A stretch of DNA of 64,000 bases from Agrobacterium larrymoorei (GTDB lineage: Bacteria > Pseudomonadota > Alphaproteobacteria > Rhizobiales > Rhizobiaceae): the NCBI RefSeq assembly GCF_005145045.1, contig NZ_CP039691.1, positions 2,616,001 to 2,680,000 of the forward strand. Reading direction: 5' to 3'. Positions 9,547 to 19,428 of the stretch are shown here, piece by piece. Below the pieces are notes generated by a model. That model searched no databases. It was not told where the DNA came from and saw only the letters and a list, made by a program, of their open reading frames with translations. Numbering within the stretch: position 1 is the first letter of the stretch; each line of letters opens with the position of its first letter. The position numbers and the translations under genes were made by a program.

Positions 9547-10083
9547 ATGAGCAACCTGATGGCACTTGATTCCCCGGCACCAAAAAAGCAGTCGCCGATC
9601 CCGGTTATCGGCGCCATTGCCGTGCTTTCGCTGCTCGGTCTGGGTGGCGGCTGGTTCGTTGGCAAGACGCTTTTCGTTCCCGCACCGCCTGCCTCCGAGC
9701 AGGCCGAGGCCCATGCAGCAGCGGCGCCCGCCGCCGCCGCAGGCGAGCATGGGGCAGCGCCTGCGGCCGGGGGCGAGCATGGAAAAGCCGACCCCAACGC
9801 CCCTGCCCTCGTCACGCTCGACCCCATCGTGACCAATCTCGGCTACCCTGCGGACAACTGGGTCAGGATCGAGCTTGCGCTCCAATTTACCGGCCCGGCG
9901 GACACGGCGCTGACCGAGGAACTCCATCAGGAGATCATGGCTTACCTCAGAACGGTCTCTCTTCAGCAAATCCAGGGCCCACGCGGCTTTCAATATCTTA
10001 GGGATGACCTGACAGAAATCGTTGACCTCAGATCAAAAGGGCGCGTATCCAAGGTTCTATTCAGAACCTTTGTGATAGAATGA
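9547..10083 (+). CDS. fliL: Flagellar basal-body-associated protein FliL
   Basis: About 178 residues: a single transmembrane helix near residues 20-40 (IPVIGAIAVLSLLGLGGGWF), a low-complexity Ala/Pro/Gly/His linker, and a FliL periplasmic domain (PIVTNLGYPADNWVRIELAL; ending SKVLFRTFVIE). The frame is open from 9511. I chose the ATG at 9547; the ATG at 9559 is equally possible since neither has a strong ribosome site. The stop overlaps the fliP ATG. Confidence 0.88.
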   Translation: MSNLMALDSPAPKKQSPIPVIGAIAVLSLLGLGGGWFVGKTLFVPAPPASEQAEAHAAAAPAAAAGEHGAAPAAGGEHGKADPNAPALVTLDPIVTNLGYPADNWVRIELALQFTGPADTALTEELHQEIMAYLRTVSLQQIQGPRGFQYLRDDLTEIVDLRSKGRVSKVLFRTFVIE

Positions 10084-10817
10084 TTCGAACACTCACCTGC
10101 CTGATTGTCTTCGCCCTGATCCCAGGGATCGCATTTGCCCAGCAATCGCCGGCGGATCTGTTGAATCTGCCTGTCGATGGCTCTGCTGCGGCTTGGATCA
10201 TTCGCACCTTCGGATTGCTGACGGTCCTTTCGATCGCGCCCGGCATCCTCATCATGGTGACGAGCTTTCCGCGCTTCATCATCGCCTTCTCCATCCTGCG
10301 CTCCGGCATGGGCCTTGGCACCACCCCGTCCACGATGATCCTCACCAGCATGGCGCTTTTCATGACCTTCTACGTCATGGCGCCAACCTTTGAGAAATCC
10401 TGGCAGGACGGTCTTCAGCCGATGTTGCAGAACCAGATCACGGAAGCTCAGGCGGTGGAGCGTGCCGCCGAGCCGTTCCGTACCTTCATGGTTGCCAACA
10501 CGCGGCCCAAGGACCTGGCGCTCTTTGTCGATCTGGCAGCCGAGCGTGGGCAGGAAGCCATGAACGGCACGCTGCCGCAGTACCGCGTTCTGGTTCCGGC
10601 CTTTATGTTGTCGGAAATCCGGCGCGGCTTCGAAATCGGCTTCCTGATCATCCTCCCCTTCTTGGTCATCGATATGGTCGTCGCGACCATCACCATGGCG
10701 ATGGGCATGATGATGCTGCCGCCGACATCGATCTCCCTGCCGTTCAAGATCCTGTTCTTCGTGCTGATCGACGGCTGGAACCTGCTTGTCGGCTCCCTCG
10801 TCCGCTCCTTCTACTGA
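10080..10817 (+). CDS. fliP: Flagellar type III export gate protein FliP
   Basis: 245 residues: a cleavable signal peptide, then four membrane segments with the FliP signatures RTFGLLTVLSIAPGILIMVTSFPRFIIAFSILR and FMLSEIRRGFEIGFLIILPFLVIDMVVA. FliP forms the export pore with FliQ and FliR, both encoded elsewhere in this window (fliR at 12.9 kb, fliQ at 58.8 kb). It is the last gene of the + strand operon and ends at a strong hairpin. Confidence 0.96.
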   Translation: MIRTLTCLIVFALIPGIAFAQQSPADLLNLPVDGSAAAWIIRTFGLLTVLSIAPGILIMVTSFPRFIIAFSILRSGMGLGTTPSTMILTSMALFMTFYVMAPTFEKSWQDGLQPMLQNQITEAQAVERAAEPFRTFMVANTRPKDLALFVDLAAERGQEAMNGTLPQYRVLVPAFMLSEIRRGFEIGFLIILPFLVIDMVVATITMAMGMMMLPPTSISLPFKILFFVLIDGWNLLVGSLVRSFY

Positions 10818-10870
10818 CCAAAGGCTTGCGACGCACTTCCCGTTGCGTTGCCGAAGCACCATACGAAAAA

Positions 10871-10902
10871 GACCTGAATCGATCCGCCGATCAATTCAGG
10901 TC
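10871..10902. terminator. Bidirectional terminator between fliP and the convergent flagellar operon
   Basis: The arms GACCTGAATCGATC and GATCAATTCAGGTC pair at 13 of 14 positions around a CGCC loop. A-rich sequence on the left (ACGAAAAA) and T-rich sequence on the right (GTTTTAA) would serve both directions. It lies in the 112-base gap between two convergent operons. Confidence 0.75.
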
Positions 10903-10929
10903 TCGTAGTTTTAACCTAACTGTTTCCCG

Positions 10930-11463
10930 TCAGTGAGACGCGCCGGTTGCCACAGGCTTCGGCGGTGGGGGATCGGTGTTGACGACGATCCGCTCCGGCT
11001 TGCGGGACGGGTCTTTCGCTTCGATGTCTTCCTTGGAGATGAAATCCATCTGCTCGATCAGCACGTCCTTGACGAGCGGCTTTTCGAGGCGAGCGTTCAG
11101 ACCATCCTTGATCCTGCCCTTGAACGCGGCAACGTCGAATTTGCCCTTGTCCTTCAGATCGAGAATCTTGTCGCCCACCAAAAGCGTGTAGAGCTGATCC
11201 GTGAGGAAGGTCGGCATCGGCACCTTGATTTCCTTCATCAGCGCATCATCGACGACAAGCGTCGAGCGCACGAGGAAATAGCCTGATACCTTGCCTTCCG
11301 TCACGACCGGCAGCGTGACGGTTTCGCTCTGCACATATTGCGGCGGCGGCGGTACGTCGGCCTTATGGTCGTCCGGGTTCGGATTGCCGAACTTCGCGGC
11401 GGCAAAAACCCCACCGAGCGTCAGCACCAGAATCCAGACGCCCGTGGCAAGCAGCTTGATCAT
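10930..11463 (-). CDS. Membrane-anchored protein of the flhA-fliR operon, function unknown
   Basis: 177 residues: one N-terminal hydrophobic segment (residues 5-24), a short Pro-rich linker (DVPPPPQ), a soluble periplasmic-type domain (about 45-155) and a Pro-rich tail. The layout resembles FliL (one helix plus small periplasmic domain), but I see no FliL signature. It is the last gene of the run flhA-fliR-(FliJ-like)-(FlgJ-like)-(FlgN-like)-this gene and overlaps its upstream neighbour by 4 bases, so a role in flagellar assembly is likely. Confidence 0.7.
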   Translation of the reverse strand: MIKLLATGVWILVLTLGGVFAAAKFGNPNPDDHKADVPPPPQYVQSETVTLPVVTEGKVSGYFLVRSTLVVDDALMKEIKVPMPTFLTDQLYTLLVGDKILDLKDKGKFDVAAFKGRIKDGLNARLEKPLVKDVLIEQMDFISKEDIEAKDPSRKPERIVVNTDPPPPKPVATGASH

Positions 11464-11825
11464 TGCGCCTCACGAGCGAACTGTTGCAGCGTGTATGTGC
11501 CGTCATCTTCCGCCTTCTTCTGCGCGTCCTTCAGCAGGTCCACGACAGCTTTGACAGCACGGAGATTGGCTTCGACGCGGCGGGTATTGATGGCAAGCTT
11601 CGACTTGATGTCTACGATCTGCTGGTGATGCGCCTGTGCGATCTGCGGGCCATCGACATCGCGGATGAGCATGCTGAGTTCGTAGAGGCAGCGGCTCTTA
11701 TGCGCGTTGGACAGCTTGAAATCGAAATCCGGTTCTTTGCCGATCCGCTCATTCTCGTTGTCGATCACCGCTTCGAGACGGCCGAGAACGGCCTGAATTC
11801 TGTAATCGTTATTTACATATTCCAT
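11460..11825 (-). CDS. Small helical flagellar-operon protein, possibly FlgN-like chaperone
   Basis: 121 residues, nearly all predicted helix with heptad spacing (RLEAVIDNENERIG; IKSKLAINTRRVEANLRAVKAVVDLLKDA). Size, helical hairpin and position beside a rod-binding protein recall FlgN-type export chaperones of hook-associated proteins, but similarity is not decisive. Its stop overlaps the next gene (ATGA). Confidence 0.65.
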   Translation of the reverse strand: MEYVNNDYRIQAVLGRLEAVIDNENERIGKEPDFDFKLSNAHKSRCLYELSMLIRDVDGPQIAQAHHQQIVDIKSKLAINTRRVEANLRAVKAVVDLLKDAQKKAEDDGTYTLQQFAREAQ

Positions 11826-11847
11826 AATATGTCAGCTCTCCGCCTGA

Positions 11848-12402
11848 TCAGGTGTCGGTTTTCTTGGTGTCGGTGTCGGACAGAATGCGGCGCTGGAAGT
11901 CCGTCACCATGCTCATGGCGATTTTCTTGTCGTCAACATTTTCGGCGGTCGGGCCTGCGGCATTGCGCTGGCGCTGCAGGGCCTGCGAGTAAGCCTGCTC
12001 GGCAATGCCGATGCCGCCGCGCTTGGAAATGGCATCCGCCATCTGCTCGGACATCATGCTCTTCCAGAACTCGCCCGCAGAGCCCTTGCCGTACACATCT
12101 TCGCTTTCCTTCGGCATCATGTTCTGAATGAAGGTCGAAAGGATGCTCGCTTCGAATTTACGATAGGTCTCAGGGATTTTTTCATGCTCGGCAGAGGCAC
12201 GGATTTTTCCCAAGCCCGCCTGGCTTTCCGGCGTCTGGATGCTGTTGATCGCCGAAGCGAAACCGTCATTGCTGGCGGTCAGAACCGAAGCCTCTCTGGC
12301 GGCACCAATGGAGCGCAGTTTTTCCCGCGCTGCGGTTACCTGCGTTGGGTCCGCTGCGTTTACGACATCGAGCACGAGGTCGCTTGGAGGAGAAATCGCC
12401 AC
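11848..12402 (-). CDS. FlgJ-like rod-binding protein
   Basis: 184 residues. The C-terminal half carries the FlgJ N-domain pattern (YRKFEASILSTFIQNMMPK, then GSAGEFWKSMMSEQMADAI and GGIGIAEQAYSQ). In alphaproteobacteria this domain stands alone without the muramidase domain seen in enterics, and it helps rod assembly in the periplasm. The first 80 residues look poorly ordered. Confidence 0.82.
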   Translation of the reverse strand: MAISPPSDLVLDVVNAADPTQVTAAREKLRSIGAAREASVLTASNDGFASAINSIQTPESQAGLGKIRASAEHEKIPETYRKFEASILSTFIQNMMPKESEDVYGKGSAGEFWKSMMSEQMADAISKRGGIGIAEQAYSQALQRQRNAAGPTAENVDDKKIAMSMVTDFQRRILSDTDTKKTDT

Positions 12403-12442
12403 GTCGTCATCCTTTCCGTTTTGATCGGATGACGATACGCCG

Positions 12443-12862
12443 CTAACCTTGCTTTAGGCTGGAGTCTTTCAGGCTGATTTGCAGGTCGATCAGCTCATAG
12501 ATGCTGTTGTCGTCGCGTTCGCGCGCTTCGTCCTCGCGTGCAGCATCGCGCTTGTCGAGAAGCTTTTCGCCCTTTTTCGTTTCCTTCAGCACCTGCGTTT
12601 CCTGCGCGTTCTGGATCGATTCCAGACGCACATCGCGTGCCTTCAACCGGCTGTGGCGCATGACGTAATGCTTGAGCATATCCTGATGGATAGGATCGAA
12701 AGACGTCAAGTAACCGCTCAGCGTCTCGATCTTTTCGGTCAGCTCATTGCGCTCGCGGGTGGTGATTGCCAGCTCGTTCTCCGCCATCTTTTTGAGATGT
12801 CCCTGAACCTTGGCCAATCTGTCGAGCTTCTTGGATTTGGATTGATCTGCCATAGCGCTCAC
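12443..12862 (-). CDS. Coiled-coil flagellar-operon protein, FliJ-like in form
   Basis: 139 residues, highly charged and almost entirely coiled coil (KLDRLAKVQGHLKKMAENEL; later KGEKLLDKRDAAREDEARER). Its ATG overlaps the fliR stop (ATGA); an internal Met at residue 4 is another possible start. The size and long helical hairpin resemble FliJ, the export ATPase stalk. Homology cannot be proved by eye. Confidence 0.65.
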   Translation of the reverse strand: MSAMADQSKSKKLDRLAKVQGHLKKMAENELAITTRERNELTEKIETLSGYLTSFDPIHQDMLKHYVMRHSRLKARDVRLESIQNAQETQVLKETKKGEKLLDKRDAAREDEARERDDNSIYELIDLQISLKDSSLKQG

Positions 12863-13611
12863 ATATTCGCAAAAACGGTGAAGAAGCCATTGACGAACTG
12901 GTTTACCACCGCCGCGATACCGAAATAGAGCAGCAGAAGACCGAGAGCCAGCGCATATGGCGTGGAGATGAAGTAGACGGGGATTTGCGGCGCTAGCTTG
13001 TTGATGAGGCCGATTGCGACGTTAAAGAGAAAGCCATAGAGAATGAAGGGGCTCGCAACCCGCAAGGCGATGTTCATCGACGCAACGAGCGTATCGGTGA
13101 GCGAAATCAACATGCGCTGCATGGTTATCCCGCCACTGATCGGGATCGAGGTGTAGGACTCCACCAGCGCCTTGAACACGACATGGTGGAAATCCAGCAG
13201 GAACAGCACCAGAAGCACGCCGAAGGTCAGCAAGCTGGCAAGCTGGCTTTCCGACGTATCCTCCAGCACATCCTGCGCCGGCGGGCCGGTGAAGGACATG
13301 GCCGTGCCCATGATGGTTGCCGCAAACTGCATGCCGAGAAGATAGAGATGGGCGATCAGGCCGAACATCGCGCCGATCATGGTTTCGAACAGCATGGAGC
13401 GGAAGAAGGTAACCGTATCACCCTTGGCGACCGGGTAGATGACGTCCCACATCAATGGCAGCAGTGCCATTGATAGTGTCAGCGCAAGAAAGAGCCTGAT
13501 CTGCATAGACAGTCTGGCGGAAGAAAAACCCGGCATCACCATAAGGCAGGCGCCGATCCGGCAGAAAGCCAGAAACAGCGCCATAACAGTACCTTGTGGA
13601 TCAGAGATCAT
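12859..13611 (-). CDS. fliR: Flagellar type III export gate protein FliR
   Basis: 250 residues, hydrophobic with about six membrane segments. FliR family features include the early [26 protein letters not shown], central [13 protein letters not shown] and the C-terminal [27 protein letters not shown]. It joins the FliPQR pore. It overlaps flhA by 4 bases upstream and the coiled-coil gene downstream. Confidence 0.94.
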   Translation of the reverse strand: MISDPQGTVMALFLAFCRIGACLMVMPGFSSARLSMQIRLFLALTLSMALLPLMWDVIYPVAKGDTVTFFRSMLFETMIGAMFGLIAHLYLLGMQFAATIMGTAMSFTGPPAQDVLEDTSESQLASLLTFGVLLVLFLLDFHHVVFKALVESYTSIPISGGITMQRMLISLTDTLVASMNIALRVASPFILYGFLFNVAIGLINKLAPQIPVYFISTPYALALGLLLLYFGIAAVVNQFVNGFFTVFANM

Positions 13612-15698
13612 GAAATGGAGCCGAGTATCTTGATTTCCGTGCCTTTGGCCAGTTCGACGTGCGAAAGCACGGGCAAGGTGCTGAACAGTCGTTCTGTGAT
13701 CATTCGTACATATGTACGGGTTTCGGGCAATGTCACAAGTACGAATGGCAGTCCGACATCCATGTATTCACGGATTACTTTGCTTGCCTCGTTGCTGAAC
13801 TCTTCCACCTGACGCGGATCGATATCGAATTCCACGACATCGCCCTTCGGATCGCGCTTCAGCGCCTGCTGGAAGACCACGTCCCACTTGGTACCGAGTC
13901 GCAGAACGCGCAGCACGCCATTGTCCGAAAGGTCGCCGCAAATCTGCTGCGCCATGCGGATGCGCACATGTTCCACGATCTGTTCGGTCTTGCGCAGGTG
14001 CGGCGCAAGCTCGGCCACCGCTTCGAGAATGAGATGCAGGTTTCTGATGGAAACACGCTCTGCCAGCAGCAGCTTGAGAATGGCCTGAAGGCCGGAATAG
14101 GACATGTGCGACGAGCAGATCTCGTCGGCAAGCTTCTTGTATTCCGGGTCCAGACGCTCGATGAGGATCTTGACGTCCTTGTAGGATAGAAGCATCGGCA
14201 GGTTGTTGCGAATGACTTCGCTGACATGCGTCAGAAGCGCCGAGATATTGTCGATCGGGTGGAAGCCTTCGCGCTTCAGGTCTTCGATGAAGTGTTCCAG
14301 AACCGAAACGGCAGGCATGCCGAAAGCGGGTTCTCTGACTTCATCCCCCGGGACCGACGGTCTGCGACCTTTGCCGGTGATGACCAGAACTTCGCCCACG
14401 CGCAGCGTATTGGCCGCAACCGTCGTGCCGTGAATTCTGATCTGATAGGATTTGTCCGGGATCGCGATATCGTCCGTGACCTTGATTTCCGGCACGACGA
14501 AACCGTATTGCGCGGCGAATTTCTTGCGCATCTTGCCCACCCGGAAGCCAAGCTCCTGATGCGCGCCGAGAAGGCGTGGGGAGACCTGCTTGCCCAGTGC
14601 GAGTTCGATTTCGGAGGTGCGAAGGACGTTCTTGACCGTATCCTTCTCGGCATCTTCCGCCTTGGACGCGCTCTGCTCTTCGGCTGCGCGCGCGACTTCC
14701 TTTTCGCGATCCATCTGGCGTGGAATGAACCAGGCGCCAAGTGCCAGCAGCATGCCGAGCGAAACGAATGGCAGGAATGGCAGGCCGGGAACCAGCGAAA
14801 GAACGAACATCAGACCGGCAGCAACGGAAAGCGCCTTTGGATATCCGCTCAGCTGGTTGATGACGGCGGTATCGGTGGAGCCGAGCGTGCCGCCACGGGT
14901 AATGATAAGACCGGCGGCAAGCGAAACGATAAGGGCGGGAACCTGAGAGACGATACCGTCGCCGACGGACAGCTTGACGAAAACGTCGGCGGCTTCGCCG
15001 ATTGGCATGCCGTGGCGGAAAACACCGATGATGATGCCGCCGCAAATGTTGATTGCCGTGATCATCAGACCGGCGACCGCATCACCGCGAACGAACTTCG
15101 ACGCACCGTCCATGGCGCCGTAAAAGGCGCTTTCTTCTTCCAGTTCGCGGCGTCTGTGCTGCGCTTCCTTTTCGTTGATGATGCCCGCCGAAAGGTCGGC
15201 ATCGATCGACATCTGCTTTCCGGGAATAGCGTCGAGGGTGAAGCGCGCGCCGACTTCCGCGATACGCGTTGCACCCTTGGTGATGACGATGAAGTTCACC
15301 ACGATGAGGATAAGGAAGACGATAAGACCGATGACGAAATCGCCGGACATGACGAGGCTGGAGAAGCCCGCGATAACGCCGCCCGCCGCACTGTGTCCTT
15401 CGTTGCCGTGGGAAAGAATGACACGCGTCGTGGCGATGTTGAGCGCCAGTCGGATCATCGTCGAGATCAGCAGGATCGTCGGGAAGGACGAGAAATCCAG
15501 CGGACGCTGAATCCACAGCGCAACCATGAGGATGAGGACGGAGAAGGCAATGGAAAATGCCAGGCCCATATCGATCATGAAGACCGGGATTGGCAGGAAC
15601 AATATGCAAAGGATAGCAACGATACCGGCTGCGAACCCTATGTCGCGCCCGCCCGGGGCAACTTTGGGAAGAGGCAATATGCTGGGTGGCGTAGCCAT
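13608..15698 (-). CDS. flhA: Flagellar export apparatus protein FlhA
   Basis: 696 residues. The N-terminal half has about eight transmembrane helices with the FHIPEP signature region ([38 protein letters not shown]). The C-terminal half is the cytosolic substrate-docking domain. The ATG has GGAG six bases upstream. In Sinorhizobium and Agrobacterium flhA directly follows fliQ; here it is preceded by a 263-base gap and a divergent DUF1217 gene, with fliQ 43 kb away. It must therefore use a promoter in 15699-15961, or one that came with the rearrangement. Confidence 0.96.
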   Translation of the reverse strand: MATPPSILPLPKVAPGGRDIGFAAGIVAILCILFLPIPVFMIDMGLAFSIAFSVLILMVALWIQRPLDFSSFPTILLISTMIRLALNIATTRVILSHGNEGHSAAGGVIAGFSSLVMSGDFVIGLIVFLILIVVNFIVITKGATRIAEVGARFTLDAIPGKQMSIDADLSAGIINEKEAQHRRRELEEESAFYGAMDGASKFVRGDAVAGLMITAINICGGIIIGVFRHGMPIGEAADVFVKLSVGDGIVSQVPALIVSLAAGLIITRGGTLGSTDTAVINQLSGYPKALSVAAGLMFVLSLVPGLPFLPFVSLGMLLALGAWFIPRQMDREKEVARAAEEQSASKAEDAEKDTVKNVLRTSEIELALGKQVSPRLLGAHQELGFRVGKMRKKFAAQYGFVVPEIKVTDDIAIPDKSYQIRIHGTTVAANTLRVGEVLVITGKGRRPSVPGDEVREPAFGMPAVSVLEHFIEDLKREGFHPIDNISALLTHVSEVIRNNLPMLLSYKDVKILIERLDPEYKKLADEICSSHMSYSGLQAILKLLLAERVSIRNLHLILEAVAELAPHLRKTEQIVEHVRIRMAQQICGDLSDNGVLRVLRLGTKWDVVFQQALKRDPKGDVVEFDIDPRQVEEFSNEASKVIREYMDVGLPFVLVTLPETRTYVRMITERLFSTLPVLSHVELAKGTEIKILGSIS

Positions 15699-15961
15699 TC
15701 TAACTCCATCTCATCATGAGAACCGGCAGAAACGTCCTGATCTTCCGTCCATCGAAGACCATGCCGACCAACTGGACACAGATCGACGTCCGAGCCTTAA
15801 GACATCAAGCTTGCGCGAGAATGGAGGAAATCCACCTGCAAAAACGGGAAAATTTAGCTTTGGTCAGGCGTCTTTTTATAATATGATTTGGAAGGTTATT
15901 CGCGCGATGATAGCGCGTCACTCGTCGGCCATGAGACGGTCTGCAAGATACAAGGCTCGTC

Positions 15962-18154
15962 ATGGCTTCGACTTCGCTCTCCACCTATACCAGTTATCTC
16001 ATCGTCAACCGCGATTTGAAATCGTCTTTGTCGACGGTGGCTAACCAGTCGACTGTGAAGCGCGACACGGAATATTACGAAGCCAATATCGGCAAGGTCA
16101 CGACCGTCGATGAGTTTCTGGATGACTACAAGCTTTATTCCTATGCCATGAAGGCCTATGGCCTCGAAGAAATGACCTACGGCAAAGCCTTCATGCGCAA
16201 GGTACTGGAAAGCGATCTGACCGACAGTTCCAGCTTTGCCAATACGCTCACCGACAAGCGTTATTTGCAATTTGCAGAAGCCTTCAATTTCAGTGGCGAC
16301 AAGAAAACGGCTCAGAACAGCGGGCAGCTGACCGACCTCACAGACGCCTACAAGGCCTCTTTCACGACCGAAGAAACGAATATCAAGACGGAGTCCACGT
16401 ATTTTGCCGCCCAGATCGGCAAGGTGACGAGCGTCGATCAGCTGATAAATAATACCAGACTGCGGACCTATATGATGGACGCGGTCGGTCTCGATCCTAC
16501 CTACACATCGAAAAGCTATCTGAAACAGGTCCTGACAAGCGATCTTGAGGACGAGGACAGCGTCGCCAATCAGGCCAAGGACACCGCCTGGAAAAAGCTT
16601 GCCGCAGCGTTCAACTTCAATGCGGATGGGACAGTGAATGGCCAAACCCAGACCGCGGATCAAACGGAAGACCTGAAGCTCGATTATGTTGCTAAAATGT
16701 CGAGCTATCCATCCAATACACTGCTTGAAGCCAATCAGCGCTATTGGGAAAAGAATGTCGCGAAGGTGACCTCCGCCAAGGAATTGACGGACGACAGCCG
16801 CCTGCTCGAATATGCCAAAACCGCTTTCAGCCTCAGCAAGACGATCCTTCCCAGCAGCGTCGCCAGCCTGATGTATAGCGAGAGTTTTGCCAATAATTAC
16901 GGCAATACGAAACTGCTGGACGCTTTCAATTTCTCGGCGGACGGCACGCTTGCCGATGGAACCGCGCCTCAGGATGCCCAGCAGACGAAAGATCTGGCCA
17001 AGCTCTACAAGGCGGCTTTCACGAAAGACCAGACGACCGCAATCGATGCGGCAGTTACCAACTACGATACGCGAATTGCCACCGTAACCTCGCTGGATGA
17101 CTTCTTCGTCCCCAACAATAAGGACAAGGTCAACGGCAATGATCAGATTACGGAAATATGGGATGTGGCCCTTCGGGCTTACGGCATCGATCCCGACGAA
17201 GTTTCCAATTCCGAGCTAAAGAAAATCCTGACGAGCGACGTGAGCGACAAGAAGAGTTATGTCAATTCGCTGAAGGATCAGCGCTTCGTGGATCTCGTGA
17301 ACGCGTTCAACTTCACATCTGACGGCAAGGTGGACTCGCCGCTTCTTGCACAGGCGGAAAGCGTGACCGATGTTTTCTCCGCCGATTACAAGGCCAACAA
17401 AATCCGATCTTTGACGGGCACGGAACGCAAGACCGCCAGCGACAAGGCCGATACCGAAATCGAGTATTACAAATCGAAGATGATGGAAGTGAAGTCGGTC
17501 GATGATCTCGTCGCCGACACGCGGCTGACGAATTTCATTTTCGAAGCGCACGGCATCGATCCCAAAACTGTAACGACTTCCGATCTCAAGAAGATGTTCC
17601 AGTCGGATCTCTCCGATCCAAAGAGCTTCGTCAACACGCAGGAAAACCCTGCCTTCGCGCAGATCATCGCGTCCTTCAACTTCAATACGAAGGGGGAGCT
17701 GGATGCGAGCGCCCAGCAGGGCGGTCAGCAGCGCGGTGCCATCATGCAGACGACATCGCAATATGCTCGGCAGACGCTGGAAGAACAGCAGGGCGATGCC
17801 AACGAAGGCGTTCGTCTGGCCCTTTATTTCTCGCGCAAGGCGCCAGACCTGACGAGTGCCTATAGCATTCTAAGCGATGACGCCATCTTTGCCTTCTTCA
17901 AGACCGCCTTTAGCCTGCCATCCAGCATCGCCAACATGGATGTGACAAAACAGGCCGAGATGGTGACGAAACTTCTGGATTTGTCGAAGCTTCAGGATCC
18001 GGATTATGTCGATGATCTGGTCAAGCGCTTCACAGCGCTTTACGACACGCAAAACGCCAACACGTCGTCTCCTGCCTTGTCTATCCTGAGCGGCAGTTCG
18101 ACATCGATCAGCGCCGATACGCTTCTGGCGGTCGCACAGCTGTCGTCCAAGTAG
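15962..18154 (+). CDS. DUF1217 flagellar protein with about six repeats
   Basis: 730 residues, built from repeated units of about 110-130 residues. Each has a helix pair and the recurring core (R)LxxYaxxAyGLD, (L)KxxLxSDLxDxxSxxN, AFNFxxDG. Cores ending in AFNF/SFNF lie near residues 108, 219, 320, 454 and 569, with a more degenerate last unit (630-700). DUF1217 genes occur in rhizobial flagellar regions and are needed for normal flagella in some species; the exact role is unknown. No signal peptide is visible. It is divergent from flhA. Confidence 0.8.
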   Translation: MASTSLSTYTSYLIVNRDLKSSLSTVANQSTVKRDTEYYEANIGKVTTVDEFLDDYKLYSYAMKAYGLEEMTYGKAFMRKVLESDLTDSSSFANTLTDKRYLQFAEAFNFSGDKKTAQNSGQLTDLTDAYKASFTTEETNIKTESTYFAAQIGKVTSVDQLINNTRLRTYMMDAVGLDPTYTSKSYLKQVLTSDLEDEDSVANQAKDTAWKKLAAAFNFNADGTVNGQTQTADQTEDLKLDYVAKMSSYPSNTLLEANQRYWEKNVAKVTSAKELTDDSRLLEYAKTAFSLSKTILPSSVASLMYSESFANNYGNTKLLDAFNFSADGTLADGTAPQDAQQTKDLAKLYKAAFTKDQTTAIDAAVTNYDTRIATVTSLDDFFVPNNKDKVNGNDQITEIWDVALRAYGIDPDEVSNSELKKILTSDVSDKKSYVNSLKDQRFVDLVNAFNFTSDGKVDSPLLAQAESVTDVFSADYKANKIRSLTGTERKTASDKADTEIEYYKSKMMEVKSVDDLVADTRLTNFIFEAHGIDPKTVTTSDLKKMFQSDLSDPKSFVNTQENPAFAQIIASFNFNTKGELDASAQQGGQQRGAIMQTTSQYARQTLEEQQGDANEGVRLALYFSRKAPDLTSAYSILSDDAIFAFFKTAFSLPSSIANMDVTKQAEMVTKLLDLSKLQDPDYVDDLVKRFTALYDTQNANTSSPALSILSGSSTSISADTLLAVAQLSSK

Positions 18155-18224
18155 GAATACGGAAAAACGGGCCGGTCATAAGCCGACCCTGCAAGAGAAG
18201 CCTGTATGTCCTGAAACTGAAGGT

Positions 18225-18443
18225 CTACCAGTCTTCCGAATCGGAATCACGACGTGGGCTTTCGTCGGCCTTCTGCTCGTCGTCCGCCACCGGAATGGCG
18301 TAGGAGCCGTTCAGCCAGCGGGCGAGATCGAGCGAGCGGCAGCGATCCGAGCAGAAGGGATAGTCTTCGCGGGTGGAAGGTTTTTTGCACTCCGGGCAAG
18401 GCTGTGCTTTTCTGAGCGGTGTGACTTTGGAGTCTGCGGTCAT
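18225..18443 (-). CDS. yacG: DNA gyrase inhibitor YacG, zinc-binding
   Basis: 72 residues. The zinc ribbon is explicit: CPECKKP then FCSDRCRSLDLARWLNG, giving four Cys ligands. YacG binds GyrB and inhibits gyrase in E. coli. Its ATG follows the maf stop by six bases, a common alphaproteobacterial pairing. The tail is acidic (DEQKADESPRRDSDSEDW). Confidence 0.92.
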   Translation of the reverse strand: MTADSKVTPLRKAQPCPECKKPSTREDYPFCSDRCRSLDLARWLNGSYAIPVADDEQKADESPRRDSDSEDW

Positions 18444-18449
18444 TGGCGG

Positions 18450-19073
18450 TCAGCCCTCCTGCCAGCCCGGCGCCACCTCGAAGCCTTCACCGGCCAGAAG
18501 TGACGTCGTTTCGTAGAGCGGCAGTCCTACGACATTGGTGTAAGAACCGGTAAGCTTCTGCACGAAGCAGCCTGCAATGCCCTGAATACCATAGGCCCCG
18601 GCTTTGCCGCGCCACTGGCCGGAAGCGATGTAGTTTTCGATTTCGTGCTGCGACAGGCGCTTGAAGCGGACCTTGGTCTCGGACACTTTCTGGCGCACCT
18701 TGCCGCCGGGGGTAATCAGGCACACACCGGTATAGACCCAGTGGCTTCTGCCCGAAAGCAGATGAAGCGCGGCGCTGGCGTCTTCGATATATTCGGCCTT
18801 GCCGACGATACGGCGGCCCACGGCCACGACCGTATCCGAACCCAGAACGTAAGCATCCTTCCAGGCAAGCTCGCCCTTCACCGCCTTGTGGGCGGCCTGC
18901 GCTTTCTGAAGCGAGAGGCGTCGGCAGAGCGTGCGTGGATGTTCCAGACGTGCGGGCGTCTCGTCGATATCCATGGGCATCAGACGTGCGGGCTCGATAC
19001 CCACCTGATGCAGGAGCTCAAGACGGCGTGGCGATCCGGAAGCCAGAATCAGCTTTTGTTTTAAGTCTGTCAT
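18450..19073 (-). CDS. maf: Maf-family nucleoside triphosphate pyrophosphatase
   Basis: 207 residues. Signatures: LILASGSPRRLELLHQVGI at the N-terminus, DIDETP near residue 40, VLGSDTVV near 77, and GKAGAYGIQGIAG near 157. Maf proteins hydrolyse non-canonical dTTP/UTP-type nucleotides. The gene starts 30 bases after infA ends on the same strand. Confidence 0.94.
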   Translation of the reverse strand: MTDLKQKLILASGSPRRLELLHQVGIEPARLMPMDIDETPARLEHPRTLCRRLSLQKAQAAHKAVKGELAWKDAYVLGSDTVVAVGRRIVGKAEYIEDASAALHLLSGRSHWVYTGVCLITPGGKVRQKVSETKVRFKRLSQHEIENYIASGQWRGKAGAYGIQGIAGCFVQKLTGSYTNVVGLPLYETTSLLAGEGFEVAPGWQEG

Positions 19074-19103
19074 GCTCTGCCAGCCGTCCGATCTGTCGGG
19101 CTA

Positions 19104-19322
19104 TTACTTGAAACGGTAAGTTATACGGCCTTTGGTCAGGTCGTAAGGGGTCATTTCAACCAGAACCTTGTCGCCCGCGAGAACGCGGATACGGTTCTTG
19201 CGCATGCGACCCGCTGTGTGAGCAATGATTTCGTGTTCGTTTTCCAGCTTCACACGGAACGTCGCATTGGGCAGGAGTTCGGTCACGACGCCCGGGAATT
19301 CAAGGACTTCTTCTTTTGTCAT
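19104..19322 (-). CDS. infA: Translation initiation factor IF-1
   Basis: 72 residues, the exact IF-1 length, with the S1-type OB fold ([32 protein letters not shown] and [13 protein letters not shown]). The frame is open to 19457, but [11 protein letters not shown] at 19322 is the standard start and the upstream codons are not IF-1-like. Confidence 0.97.
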   Translation of the reverse strand: MTKEEVLEFPGVVTELLPNATFRVKLENEHEIIAHTAGRMRKNRIRVLAGDKVLVEMTPYDLTKGRITYRFK

Positions 19323-19428
19323 ATAGGGTTTTTCTTCCTGTTTGATGATACCGAACGTAAGAGTCCGGGAAAATTGCGCGGAAACTACACAATCGCCGCC
19401 TATTTGTGAACCTAAATTGTCGCTTGGT

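Noticed and set aside
14226..15719. 497-codon open frame on the + strand opposite flhA
   Set aside because: It is antisense to an unmistakable flhA, has a charged low-quality composition and no ribosome site; a codon-bias shadow.
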